Source of the DNA: Pedobacter helvus
GTDB taxonomy: Bacteria; Bacteroidota; Bacteroidia; Sphingobacteriales; Sphingobacteriaceae
NCBI RefSeq assembly: GCF_005925325.1
Contig: NZ_SRMP01000007.1
Span: 124,001 to 188,000 of the forward strand
DNA: 64,000 nucleotides
Reading direction: 5' to 3'
The notes beneath the pieces are model-generated. The model saw only the letters and a list, made by a program, of their open reading frames with translations. It made no database searches and was not told where the DNA came from. A program made the translations under genes and the position numbers. Below are positions 54,931-64,000 of the stretch, piece by piece; the stretch's first letter is position 1; each line of letters starts with the position of its first letter.

Positions 54931-55962
54931 ATGACAAAAAAGCACCATAAATACGCTGCATATCAACTTTTCGATTTCCTTTTAGATGCGGATTTTAAGC
55001 AATGGGTGTTACATCCTAGCAGTGAATTAGATGAATTTTGGCATTCAGTTATTGCTGAAAATCCATCTCAATACCGTACCATACAAAAAGCAATACAAAT
55101 CATACGCAACCTACCAGTAGTAGATGAAACTACCCATTCGGAAAGAAAAAATTTGCTTTGGAAAGAAATTGAGGCAAGATTAAGTGATGAACCTCAAATC
55201 CGAACTAAAAAATTAAAACTCAGCTTTGTTAAATATGCAGCAGCTATCTTGATTGTAATAGGTACGGTATCTGGATTTTGGTTCTATCAACACAAAACTG
55301 CCCTGATTTATATTGCTACTGGGAATGCAGAAAACAAATCGGTTCAACTTCCAGATGGTTCTCATGTGCTATTAGCCCCCAATTCTTCTATTTCCTATCA
55401 TAAAAACTTTACCAAAAGTAAAAGCCGTGAAATATGGGCCAAAGGAGATGCAAAGTTTAATGTTAGACATATCAACCAAAACCCAAAAGACATAAAAAAG
55501 GGTGAACGTTTTGTGGTTCATCTTGATCAAAAAGTTGACGTGGAAGTATTAGGAACGGTCTTTAGCATCAGTAATCGTAGAGGTCTTTCTTCTGTAGTTC
55601 TACTATCCGGTTCGGTAAAAGTAAATAGAGACGAAAATGCCTTACTCTTAAAACCAGGTGAAAGTGTGGTTAGCGAAATCAACAAAAAACTTACATTAAG
55701 TAGGCAACCACTACCTGTAGTGAGAGTGTGGGAACAACATATCGCTACTTTAAACCGCACCAGTGTCCATCAAATCATCGAGTTGATAAAAGATACTTAC
55801 GGAGTTGAGCTTAATGTCGATGACAATTCAATCTTACAAAAAGAATTAGATGGCGTTCTTCCGCTTAACGACCGCGAAAAGGCTTTGCAAATTTTAACCA
55901 GCATTACTGGGACCAGCCTTTATGAGAAAAATGGAGTGTATCTACTTAAGGAAATCAGATAA
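54931..55962 (+). CDS. FecR-family anti-sigma regulator without an adjacent sigma factor
   Basis: A 343-residue single-pass membrane protein. The N-terminal cytoplasmic part (1-95) has the helical anti-sigma-like region (LDEFWHSVIAENPSQY), a membrane helix lies at about 99-118 (FVKYAAAILIVIGTVSGF), the FecR domain follows (about 130-225, ATGNAENKSVQLPDGSHVLL and EVLGTVFSIS), and a DUF4974/STN-like end (280-343, VHQIIELIKDTYGVELNV). FecR proteins pass a signal from an outer-membrane transducer to an ECF sigma factor normally encoded just upstream. Here the upstream neighbour is the divergent HTCS gene, so the sigma factor is missing or elsewhere. Its stop overlaps the receptor start (TAATG). 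Confidence 0.93.
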   Translation: MTKKHHKYAAYQLFDFLLDADFKQWVLHPSSELDEFWHSVIAENPSQYRTIQKAIQIIRNLPVVDETTHSERKNLLWKEIEARLSDEPQIRTKKLKLSFVKYAAAILIVIGTVSGFWFYQHKTALIYIATGNAENKSVQLPDGSHVLLAPNSSISYHKNFTKSKSREIWAKGDAKFNVRHINQNPKDIKKGERFVVHLDQKVDVEVLGTVFSISNRRGLSSVVLLSGSVKVNRDENALLLKPGESVVSEINKKLTLSRQPLPVVRVWEQHIATLNRTSVHQIIELIKDTYGVELNVDDNSILQKELDGVLPLNDREKALQILTSITGTSLYEKNGVYLLKEIR

Positions 55963-58900
55963 TGAGGAAACTGCTACTATTCGTAATTTTCTGCACGTTA
56001 ACCTCTACATCTTTTGCACAACAAAAAATAGCTTTAAAAGATGCATTAGATCTAATTTCGAAAGGTAAAAACGTAAAATTCACGTATGAACATCAGCTGA
56101 TAAAAAATATCAAAATCAACTTTGATGTTAATGAAATCCAAAACCATACAACGGAATATCTACTAGGTAAAATTCTTAAAAACACTGGTATTACATGGAA
56201 TGCGGTTGGAAAGAACTACTTTACAATTACTAAAATCAGAGAAAAGGAAGTTGCAAACCCCAACACCAGGAATGCCGTTTCAGATGTTGCTGATGGCAAT
56301 AATTTAGTTCCTCAACAAAACACAGCAAATAACTTTTTGAGCGTCAATCCTGCTAAAAAAATAACAATTGAGGGTTTTGTGAAAGAGCAAAAAACCGGTA
56401 AACCGATAGCTATGGCTACCGTACAGATGAAAGAGTTGGGTGTTAGCACTATGACTGATGAAAGAGGCCATTACATATTCAAAGACCTGATAGCAGGCAA
56501 GGCGACTATCTCTGTCCAATTTTTAACCATGGTTGGTAAGGAGAAGGAACTTCATCTGACTGCCAACAATACATACCAAGCAAATTTCGATCTCGATGAA
56601 AATATTTTGGCACTCAAGGAAGTTGAAGTAGTTGCCTCCGAAAGTAAATCTGGTGGCGCTACCGCTTCTATCATCTCACAAAAAGCGATAGAACATTTGC
56701 AAGCTACGAGTTTAGCAGATGTCTTACAATTACTTCCGGGAGGCCTGGCTACTAATCCAGACTTTTCTAATGTAAACAAAACTGCAATACGACAAATTAA
56801 TGCCAATAACATGGGCAGCTTGGGTACAGCCGTGCTCATTAATGGCGCTCCGGTTTCTAACAATGCCAATTTGCAGGTGTTAAATCCAGCGAGTTCTGGT
56901 GCTAACGCTTCGTTTTCGACAAGTACTGGCAGTGGAACAGATTTACGGCAGATTTCGGCAGATAATATTGAATCTATTGAGGTAGTTAGAGGTGTACCGT
57001 CGGTAGAGTATGGCGATTTAACCAATGGAGCAATCATTGTTAAAACCAAAGCCGGCCAAACTCCTTTTCAGTTGAAAGCAAGAGTTAATCCTACGTTAAA
57101 TCAACTTTGGTTTGGCAAAGGATTTTCTTTGGGTAAAAAAGCAGGTAACCTCAATGCCGATATAGATTACACAAAATCGTTCTCCGATCAAAGATTTGCT
57201 TACGATGCTTACAACAGATTAACTGGAAGTTTACTGTATTCAAATACATTTTTCAAAGATAAACCTCTTTTTACTTCTACCAGTTTTTCTTACGCAATGA
57301 ATTTGGATGAGTTGAAACAAGATCCAGACGATGCGCAAACACTAACAGAAAACAGAGCAAAAGACAATGCATTTCGTTTTACTTCTAACGGAAAATGGAA
57401 CTTAAATCAAAAGTTTGTAAGGGTATTACAATATAACATCAGTGCCAATTATGCGGTACAAAAAGGTTATCAGCAAAGCTTAATCAGCAATTACATCTAC
57501 CCGATGTCGGATGCCATGAATGATACGACCAAAGTTGGTCAGTATGTGCCTAGCGAATATTTAAGCAAAGTATGGATAGAAGGAAAACCTTTCAACCTGT
57601 TTGCTAAAATCACCAATAGCTTTTATTTAAAATCTGGTGCTTTTAACCATCGTTTTCTAATGGGAGGAGAATGGCGGACCGATGCCAATTATGGCGATGG
57701 TAAAAGTTTCGACCAATCTAGACCTCCACGCTTGAGTGGCAACAACTCTATACGTCCATTTTCTTATCAGGATATTCCTGCTTTGAACCAGTTGGCCTTT
57801 TACGTAGAAGATCAGGTATCTGGAAAGCTATTTAATCGTGATTTACAGCTGCAATTGGGCTTAAGATACGATAACGTACAACCTACACAGTTTCTAAAAA
57901 GCCAAATTGGAACTGTATTAGCACCTCGCATCAATATTGGTTATCAATTGACCGAAACCTTAACTATTAGAGGTGGATATGGAATCACTGCCAAGGCGCC
58001 TACCCTACTTTACCTGTATCCTCAAGATGCTTATTTCGATTTGTTAAATTTCAATTATTACGCAACTAACCCAGCAGAAAGATTATTGATAGTAACTACC
58101 AGAAGGTTTAAAAGCGATAACAGCGATCTTAAAATCGCCACAAATAACAAAGCCGAATTAGGTTTTGATTACACTCTTTTTGGCAGCAGGCAATTAAGGG
58201 TTACGTTTTACAAAGAACATATCAAAAATGGTTACGATTTTGGTTCTACCTTGCAAAGTTCTACTTTAATTCCAGTAACGAATTATGTAGTAGCTTCTGC
58301 CCCCGCCGGCCAACCACCAACCGTTATACCTGGTAGCAGCTATAATTTCTTTGCGTCATACAATCAACCAACCAATAACGTCGATACCAAAAACAAAGGC
58401 ATTGAGTTTGATTTAGATTTAGGTCGTTTTGAGCCAATTAGAACCTCTTTTGTACTTAACGGAGCCTGGTTAAATACACAGACCATTAACACTGGATATT
58501 ATATTGTGAAACGTCAGAACTCTGGAGCCGAACCGTCTAAAGTTCCAATTTACGACAGTGGTAGAGGAACGGAAAATACCAGAGCCAGCAGTACTTTAAG
58601 AATTATCCATAACATCCCCCAAGCTAGATTAATTGTTACTTTGGCCGCACAAACCATTTGGACAGATCAAAATAAGTACCTAAGCTATCAATCTATTCCG
58701 ATAGGATACGTACAAAACAGCGACGGCCATGTGGTTTGGTTAACGGAAGCGCAACGTAACAGTGCAACGATCATTAATGACAATGAGCTAAATCTTAACA
58801 TCGCACAAGAATATTATAAAACAGAAAAATGGAAACCACTTTGGCTGTTCAACCTAAGATTAACCAAAGAGATAGGTAGAGCAATGAGTTTCTCTTTCTT

Positions 58901-59015
58901 TGCCAACAACGTTTTAATGGATCGTCCTTTAGAAGAAAGTAGCCGTTGGGCGGGGCAGTACAGTCGACGCAATCCAAGGCTCTTCTTCGGAACCGAAATC
59001 AGTATTAAATTTTAA
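55962..59015 (+). CDS. TonB-dependent transducer/receptor with STN domain
   Basis: A 1017-residue receptor: signal peptide (to about A19), STN signalling domain (20-90, KIALKDALDLISKGKNV), carboxypeptidase-like domain (about 128-210, IEGFVKEQKTGKPIAMATV), plug (about 225-360, with LTNGAIIVKTKAGQ) and a barrel ending in FFGTEISIKF. The STN domain contacts the FecR protein next door, so it both imports something and reports its presence. No SusD follows it, unlike the three SusC proteins in the window. Downstream genes encode a surface lipoprotein and an outer-membrane protein. Cargo unknown: siderophore, haem or peptide are all possible, and the peptidase-like last gene favours peptide or haem (inference). 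Confidence 0.92.
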   Translation: MRKLLLFVIFCTLTSTSFAQQKIALKDALDLISKGKNVKFTYEHQLIKNIKINFDVNEIQNHTTEYLLGKILKNTGITWNAVGKNYFTITKIREKEVANPNTRNAVSDVADGNNLVPQQNTANNFLSVNPAKKITIEGFVKEQKTGKPIAMATVQMKELGVSTMTDERGHYIFKDLIAGKATISVQFLTMVGKEKELHLTANNTYQANFDLDENILALKEVEVVASESKSGGATASIISQKAIEHLQATSLADVLQLLPGGLATNPDFSNVNKTAIRQINANNMGSLGTAVLINGAPVSNNANLQVLNPASSGANASFSTSTGSGTDLRQISADNIESIEVVRGVPSVEYGDLTNGAIIVKTKAGQTPFQLKARVNPTLNQLWFGKGFSLGKKAGNLNADIDYTKSFSDQRFAYDAYNRLTGSLLYSNTFFKDKPLFTSTSFSYAMNLDELKQDPDDAQTLTENRAKDNAFRFTSNGKWNLNQKFVRVLQYNISANYAVQKGYQQSLISNYIYPMSDAMNDTTKVGQYVPSEYLSKVWIEGKPFNLFAKITNSFYLKSGAFNHRFLMGGEWRTDANYGDGKSFDQSRPPRLSGNNSIRPFSYQDIPALNQLAFYVEDQVSGKLFNRDLQLQLGLRYDNVQPTQFLKSQIGTVLAPRINIGYQLTETLTIRGGYGITAKAPTLLYLYPQDAYFDLLNFNYYATNPAERLLIVTTRRFKSDNSDLKIATNNKAELGFDYTLFGSRQLRVTFYKEHIKNGYDFGSTLQSSTLIPVTNYVVASAPAGQPPTVIPGSSYNFFASYNQPTNNVDTKNKGIEFDLDLGRFEPIRTSFVLNGAWLNTQTINTGYYIVKRQNSGAEPSKVPIYDSGRGTENTRASSTLRIIHNIPQARLIVTLAAQTIWTDQNKYLSYQSIPIGYVQNSDGHVVWLTEAQRNSATIINDNELNLNIAQEYYKTEKWKPLWLFNLRLTKEIGRAMSFSFFANNVLMDRPLEESSRWAGQYSRRNPRLFFGTEISIKF

Positions 59016-59028
59016 ACCCTCATAAATT

Positions 59029-60237
59029 ATGAAAAAAACGAACAGTTACCTTTTGTTAATGCTCTCCATATTAGTAATCGGCATACAAGCCTGTAAAAAG
59101 ACTGTTTCCGAAGTATCTACTGTAGACTATACTGTTACTGTTTCTTATCCCGATAGCTATGCACAAAGCAAAGCAGCAAATGCCAAAGTTACCTTAACCA
59201 ACTCTACCACTAACAGTAAATTAAGTGTGAATACCAACACAGATGGTGTAGCTACATTTGCTCAATTGCTACCAGGCAATTATCAAGTAAGCGTAGAAAG
59301 AACATTAAATGCATCAGAAGCGGCTACCTTAACAGGAATTGAAACCGAAGCTTTCTTGAACGCATCTGCTACCAATCAATTAATCACGGTGAATGGCAAT
59401 TTGGATCTAAAATTAAGTGGCAGTGCTGTTGGCGGCTTAGTGTTCAAACAAATTTACTATTCGGGTTCTAGAACGCCTGCAAACGGCATTTATCTTACAG
59501 ATCAATTTTATGAAATCTATAACAACTCTACAGAAGTAATGTATGCTGATAGCCTTTACTTAGGCGAAAGTGGCGGAAGCGCAAAAACCTCTTCTACCAC
59601 TGCAGTTTTTGGTTTCGATAAAAGTGCCGGCAATGTTTATCTGGTAAATGTTTGGATGATTCCCGGAAGCGGAAAATCGTACCCAATTCAACCAGGTAAA
59701 TCAATTATAATTTCTAGCAATGCCATTAATCACAAATCAGACCCAGCTGGAAATGCAAATTCTGTAGACTTAGGTGCTGGAATTTCTGACTTTGAAGGTT
59801 ATGTTGCCAGCACAAATAGAGATACAGACAATCCTGATGTTCCGAATATGGAACTAGTTCAATACGGTTTATCAACCTTTACTTGGAACACGCCAGTTTT
59901 TGGTCCCAGCATGGTGATTTTTAAATCGAAAAACGTAGCCAGCTATAGACAGTTAACCGAACCAGGCAGTACCAGCTCTAGATTATATATGGAGGTACCA
60001 GGTTCAGTAATCATTGATGCCGTAGAAGCTAATGCCAATGCTACCGCTGCAACCCATAAACGTTTTCCTTCTGCTTTAGATGCAGGTTTCCAATATTGTT
60101 CTGGTACTTACGTAAAAGAAGCTATTGTGCGTAAAGTTCGCACTACCGTAAATGGCCGCAGAGTATTGCAAGATACCAACAACAGTACCGACGACTTTAC
60201 AGTGACTACTAATATCTTGCCAAAAGGCTGGTTATAA
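59029..60237 (+). CDS. DUF4876-like lipoprotein
   Basis: A 402-residue lipoprotein (lipobox in IGIQACKKT). It begins with a carboxypeptidase-regulatory-like sandwich (about 35-125, KVTLTNSTTNSKLSV, then LLPGNYQVSVERT) and continues with GGLVFKQIYYSGSRTP and DQFYEIYNNSTEVMYADSLY, a block I associate with DUF4876, a Bacteroidota family of unknown function. The C-terminus includes YQRKTRV-like basic strands and ends with TNILPKGWL. It sits 13 bases after the receptor, in the place a surface ligand-binding partner would take. Role as substrate-capturing lipoprotein is inferred. Confidence 0.8.
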   Translation: MKKTNSYLLLMLSILVIGIQACKKTVSEVSTVDYTVTVSYPDSYAQSKAANAKVTLTNSTTNSKLSVNTNTDGVATFAQLLPGNYQVSVERTLNASEAATLTGIETEAFLNASATNQLITVNGNLDLKLSGSAVGGLVFKQIYYSGSRTPANGIYLTDQFYEIYNNSTEVMYADSLYLGESGGSAKTSSTTAVFGFDKSAGNVYLVNVWMIPGSGKSYPIQPGKSIIISSNAINHKSDPAGNANSVDLGAGISDFEGYVASTNRDTDNPDVPNMELVQYGLSTFTWNTPVFGPSMVIFKSKNVASYRQLTEPGSTSSRLYMEVPGSVIIDAVEANANATAATHKRFPSALDAGFQYCSGTYVKEAIVRKVRTTVNGRRVLQDTNNSTDDFTVTTNILPKGWL

Positions 60238-60242
60238 TATAA

Positions 60243-61826
60243 ATGATGTCAATGAAAATTTGCCGTTTATTACTGATATGCTTTGCACTAAATTATTCTA
60301 GTCTAAGGGCACAAACAATGCCCTTAGATACTAGTGCAATACTTCCGAGTTACGCTATTTTACTTCCTTATCAAACTATTTGGACAAATAGTGGCAATGC
60401 TGCTGGTTTAACTAAAGATAGTCTACTAATTTTTGGAAGCACCAGCCTACGCTATCAGCAGATCAACGGTAATTACAAATTAGCACAACAAGCTCAGCGT
60501 AATCAGCAATTAAATTTCGAAACTGAAAGATATCTCCCATTAGGAAAATCATTGTTTTACGGGCGGTTTAGTTACACCCAACAATGGGAAAAACAGATAA
60601 AGTTAAGCGATGTGTTAGATTCATACAGAGGCACACCTTACTTATGGGCAGATTCTATTGGCGGTAACTGGAAAAAACAGCTTTATACATTAGAATTGAA
60701 AGCTAGCTCTCCCGCATTGCTCAATAAAAAAATACATTTGGGTTTAAGTGCAGATTTAAACGTGGCAACAGGCGCACGCCAAAACGATCCTCGTCCACTG
60801 AGTACCAATAACCAGATTAAGGTTTCGCCAGCACTGCTATGGAATATTGCAAGTAAACATACTTTAGGCTTAAATGGAATTTACGAACGTTACCGCGAAG
60901 ACATTTCCATGGAAACCAAGAACGCAAACGTCAATCACCGTATCTATAGGTTTTTAGGAATGGGGCAAATGGAACTCCCTACCACCTTCGTCACCTCCGC
61001 CTCTAGAGTTTACGAAGGCCAATGGCTGGGAGCAAATATCCAATATCATTTAAAAGCCAAAAACATAGACTGGTTAAGTAATTTGGGATATAAAAGTGGT
61101 GATGAAGAAGTAGCCGAAGGTAGTTCTATTCCTAGAAAATCGGGAACTTGGAAACAAACTTCGTATTCGTTCGCCTCACAGATAAACCTGAAAAATGAGA
61201 AGTATCAACATCGCTTTTCCATAGATTTAAGACGTTTGCAAGATACAGGTGTAGAGTTTCATGAAATATACAATGCCACCACCAAAACTTGGCAAACCAT
61301 TTTAGAAGCAGATTTCTATATCGCCAATACCGATTATGCCCAGTTTACTTATACTTTCATCAAAAAGAAATCTGCATTAGATTTTAGTTGGTTAACTGAA
61401 GGCGGAGTTAACTATTTAGCCTCTGATAAAAACTATGTCATTCCAGTTTCCATCCAAGAAATAAGCAATGCCGAAATTTGGTTAAGGGGCTTAAAAAACC
61501 TTAAGCTAGGTGTAAATTCGCTACATATCGGCGCTAGGCTTGGTTATAGCAAAAACTTATCACAGTCGCTGCATTTTATTCCGATCACCGCAGATAGAAC
61601 ACTCATTGCCAGAGAAGTTTTATATCCAGATCATGGTTATTTAAGTACAGACTTTTTCACGGCAAGTGCCAATCTTCAGTACAATTTCAAGTTACCAAAA
61701 GCAAAGGATACACAATTCTTTGTCCGTTCAGCTTATACGCTACAACAAAACATCAACACACCAATTTACGGCTCTGCCGATGGACAACGTCACTTTTTTA
61801 ACGTTGGTTTAGGTGCTTTTTATTAA
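60243..61826 (+). CDS. DUF6850-like outer-membrane beta-barrel protein
   Basis: A 527-residue protein with signal peptide (MKICRLLLICFALNYSSLRA from the third Met) and no lipobox. The whole body alternates aromatic and polar residues in strands (RYQQINGNYKLAQQ, KSLFYGRFSYTQQWEK, IHLGLSADLNVATG, AQFTYTF, LQYNFKL) and ends with FFNVGLGAFY, a terminal aromatic as in outer-membrane barrels. It resembles the DUF6850 group, which I recall next to DUF4876 genes. It starts 5 bases after that gene, so the two are coupled. A pore or assembly role is inference. Confidence 0.7.
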   Translation: MMSMKICRLLLICFALNYSSLRAQTMPLDTSAILPSYAILLPYQTIWTNSGNAAGLTKDSLLIFGSTSLRYQQINGNYKLAQQAQRNQQLNFETERYLPLGKSLFYGRFSYTQQWEKQIKLSDVLDSYRGTPYLWADSIGGNWKKQLYTLELKASSPALLNKKIHLGLSADLNVATGARQNDPRPLSTNNQIKVSPALLWNIASKHTLGLNGIYERYREDISMETKNANVNHRIYRFLGMGQMELPTTFVTSASRVYEGQWLGANIQYHLKAKNIDWLSNLGYKSGDEEVAEGSSIPRKSGTWKQTSYSFASQINLKNEKYQHRFSIDLRRLQDTGVEFHEIYNATTKTWQTILEADFYIANTDYAQFTYTFIKKKSALDFSWLTEGGVNYLASDKNYVIPVSIQEISNAEIWLRGLKNLKLGVNSLHIGARLGYSKNLSQSLHFIPITADRTLIAREVLYPDHGYLSTDFFTASANLQYNFKLPKAKDTQFFVRSAYTLQQNINTPIYGSADGQRHFFNVGLGAFY

Positions 61827-61838
61827 AAACAAAACAAC

Positions 61839-64000
61839 ATGAATAAGAATTTAAAAATCGGTTTTAGTTTAGCCTTGGCCACATTGATCAGCATCAATAC
61901 CAAAGCTCAAAAGATTGAAAATCCAATTAAAGCAAATACTGCCACTACTTTTGCTATAGTTGTAGATGCAAAAACCTACACACAGGCAAAAGCAGAAATT
62001 ACAGCCTATAAAACAGCTCTAGAAAAACAGGGTTTGGGCACTTATATTGTATCTCACGATTGGAAAAAGCCTGAGGAAATTAAAACTGTATTGCAAAAAC
62101 TATACGGTCAAAAAATTAAATTGGAGGGAGCTGTTTTAGTAGGTGATATTCCTATTCCGATGATTATGAATGCACAACGTATTACTTCTGTGTACAGACT
62201 AGACGAAACTAAAAATAGTTTTAAGGCAGCTGTGCCGTCTGATCGTTTTTACGATGATTTCTCTATGAAATTCGATTATCTACAACAAGACAGCATTAGA
62301 ACCGAGCAGTTTTACTACAGCTTATCTCCTACTACCGTTCCAGTTATCCATATGGATATTTATACTGCTCGTATCAGGCCTTCTTACGTAAAAGGTAAAA
62401 CAAAGTATGAAGTGATTAAAGATTACCTGAAGAAAGTAGTAGCTGAAAAAAACGAACAGAATAAGCTTAATCATTTGATGGTTTACAGTGGCATGGGCTA
62501 CGGTTCGGAGTCGCTAACCCAATGGGCAAGCGAGCAAGTAACGCTGAAAGAGCAACTTCCTTTAGCATTTAAGCCAGGTGGATCAGCAAAGTTTATCAAT
62601 TCTAGAATGCAAGGCGATCTTAAATCTGGATTATTGGCAGAAGTACAACGCCCAGATTTGGATTTGGCAATCTTTCACCAACATGGTGATTCTGATATGC
62701 AACTGGTAAGCGGTTCACCAAATGTTTCATTTCCGCAACCATCTATCGAGAATGTCCGTAGATACCTGCGTAGTAAAATACAAATGGCAAAACGTGATGG
62801 CAGAGATGTAGAAGATACAAAAAAACGCTTTCAAGCCACTTTAGGTGTTCCAATGGCGTGGATGGACGATGCTTTGGTTGATTCTGTGGTGAGATTAGAT
62901 TCGCTATTTGAAGTGAACAGTAATATTTACATGGAAGATATCGACAAAATTACCCCAAATGCAAGAATGGTAATTTTAGATAACTGCTATAACGGTTCGT
63001 TCCATAAAGACGAATACATGTCTGGACATTACATTTTTGGTAATGGAAAAACCATAGTAACCATGGCAAACTCTATTAATGTTTTACAAGATGTTTGGAC
63101 TACCAACCTCATCGGCTTATTAAATCAAGGGGTGAGAGCAGGCAACTGGTTTAAGCAACAGGCATTTTTAGAAACACACTTGATCGGTGATCCAACTTTT
63201 TCTTACAGCAGCAATGGCACTATCGATTATAACCAAGCAATGGTAAATTACGATGGAAATCATAACTTTTGGGCTGATTTGCTAAAATCTAATGATGCCG
63301 ATTTACAGGCCTTAGCGCTTTACAAAATTGCTGAAACTAAGGGCACAGCTGCTAGCAAACTGTTAAAAGATACCTATTACAATACAGATTTTGCGGCTAC
63401 AAGAGCACAAGCTTTTACCATTTTGAGCCAGTTAAATACAGTAGATTTCGCTTCGCTAGTTAAAGATGCGGTAAATGATCCATACGAATACATTCGCCGT
63501 AAGGCAGTAAATTTAATAGGAGATTTTGGTGGTGATGAATACGTACCGACATTGGTAAAATCTGCGATCGAAGATTGGGCATCAAAACGGGTAAGCTACA
63601 ATTTAAGCAATACACTTTCTTTCATGAACAGCGAAACTGTTATTAAAGAACTACAAACCACCTTAAACAATCCAGATTATGGTACTCGCAAAGCTGATAT
63701 CCAAAAGCTGATTGACAGACAAAAAAACACTTTAGAAAAAGTGAAAAGAGACGGTGCTTTAATGAGTGATAAGAAGGCAGACGCTAAGAAAAGAAGTTTC
63801 AACATTGTCACTTTACGTACCTATAGCTATCACAAAGAAATTCCGGCAGCAATTAAAATTTTAACAGATAGTAGCGAAGACCAAGCATTAAGATTAACCG
63901 CAGCAGAAGCACTTGGATGGTTCATCTATTCATACGAAAAAGCAAATATCTTAACTGCTTTAGATAATGTAATTAACGATAATAAGACCTCAGAAAAATT
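61839..64000 (+). CDS. Secreted gingipain-like (C25/caspase-fold) protein with HEAT-like repeats, partial
   Basis: A frame open to the window end (at least 720 residues) starts 12 bases after the previous gene. Signal peptide MNKNLKIGFSLALATL to about A24. The domain at about 35-450 has an alpha/beta start (TFAIVVDAKTYTQAKAEI, then GAVLVGDIPIP), a histidine in FHQHGDSDM (His282, with His280 nearby) and a cysteine in VILDNCYNGSFH (Cys383). His-Gly followed about 100 residues later by Cys-x-Asn-Gly-x-Phe matches the catalytic dyad layout of gingipain-type peptidases; this is motif reading, not a search. From about 470 on there are helical repeats (DPYEYIRRKAVNLIGDF, TAAEALGWF) of the HEAT type. 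Substrate unknown. The C-terminus, and so any T9SS signal, is outside the window. Confidence 0.75.
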   Translation, partial: MNKNLKIGFSLALATLISINTKAQKIENPIKANTATTFAIVVDAKTYTQAKAEITAYKTALEKQGLGTYIVSHDWKKPEEIKTVLQKLYGQKIKLEGAVLVGDIPIPMIMNAQRITSVYRLDETKNSFKAAVPSDRFYDDFSMKFDYLQQDSIRTEQFYYSLSPTTVPVIHMDIYTARIRPSYVKGKTKYEVIKDYLKKVVAEKNEQNKLNHLMVYSGMGYGSESLTQWASEQVTLKEQLPLAFKPGGSAKFINSRMQGDLKSGLLAEVQRPDLDLAIFHQHGDSDMQLVSGSPNVSFPQPSIENVRRYLRSKIQMAKRDGRDVEDTKKRFQATLGVPMAWMDDALVDSVVRLDSLFEVNSNIYMEDIDKITPNARMVILDNCYNGSFHKDEYMSGHYIFGNGKTIVTMANSINVLQDVWTTNLIGLLNQGVRAGNWFKQQAFLETHLIGDPTFSYSSNGTIDYNQAMVNYDGNHNFWADLLKSNDADLQALALYKIAETKGTAASKLLKDTYYNTDFAATRAQAFTILSQLNTVDFASLVKDAVNDPYEYIRRKAVNLIGDFGGDEYVPTLVKSAIEDWASKRVSYNLSNTLSFMNSETVIKELQTTLNNPDYGTRKADIQKLIDRQKNTLEKVKRDGALMSDKKADAKKRSFNIVTLRTYSYHKEIPAAIKILTDSSEDQALRLTAAEALGWFIYSYEKANILTALDNVINDNKTSEK

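Noticed and set aside
54776..54961. Minus-strand 61-codon open frame in the divergent region
   Set aside because: It overlaps the FecR start, has no recognisable features and would block the divergent promoter region.
56552..57049. Minus-strand 165-codon open frame
   Set aside because: It is antisense to the TonB receptor plug domain, rich in Ser, Leu and Ala as such shadows are, and has no plausible signal or motif.

Overview
The window looks like a piece of a Bacteroidota chromosome, most likely a Sphingobacteriaceae member such as a Pedobacter relative. The evidence is repeated SusC/SusD pairs, hybrid two-component regulators, type IX secretion (T9SS) signals, lipoprotein signals of the SCKK type and AT-rich leaders without Shine-Dalgarno sequences. 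I identified no tRNA, rRNA or CRISPR array.

Positions 1 to about 10,700 are accessory DNA, probably the worn remains of one or more integrative elements. They hold a helix-turn-helix gene pair at the left edge, two tandem C5 cytosine methyltransferases overlapping an HNH nuclease gene (a probable restriction-modification unit), an unrecognised 168-residue protein, and a 597-residue protein with a nuclease-like motif set. These are followed by att-like repeats, a broken tyrosine recombinase, a chimeric ORF, a frameshifted lipoprotein gene, two unrecognised membrane or lipoprotein genes and a decayed relaxase.

Positions 10,711 to 28,049 (all minus strand) form a first polysaccharide utilisation locus. 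The order of transcription is hybrid sensor/regulator, SusC, SusD, DUF5017 lipoprotein, GH88 unsaturated glucuronyl hydrolase, heparinase II/III-type lyase, sialate O-acetylesterase-type esterase, GH53 endo-galactanase and a small carbohydrate-binding-like protein. Lyase plus GH88 plus esterase plus GH53 points to an acetylated polymer with both uronic acid and beta-1,4-galactose. I cannot name the substrate.

Positions 28,382 to 54,609 (all minus strand) form a second locus, for xylan: hybrid sensor/regulator, two tandem SusC/SusD pairs, a GH2 with beta-glucuronidase features, GH10, a three-gene T9SS cassette (type B cargo, PorP/SprF, type A cargo), a second GH10 and a GH3. The tandem SusCD pairs upstream of GH10 resemble the core xylan locus of gut Bacteroidetes.

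Positions 54,931 to 64,000 (plus strand) form a tight operon diverging from the xylan regulator: a FecR-type anti-sigma protein with no adjacent sigma factor, a TonB-dependent transducer with an STN domain, a DUF4876-like lipoprotein, a DUF6850-like outer-membrane protein and, running off the window, a secreted protein with a gingipain-like His/Cys motif followed by HEAT-like repeats. This is the part of the window I find most likely to be an undescribed uptake or proteolysis system.
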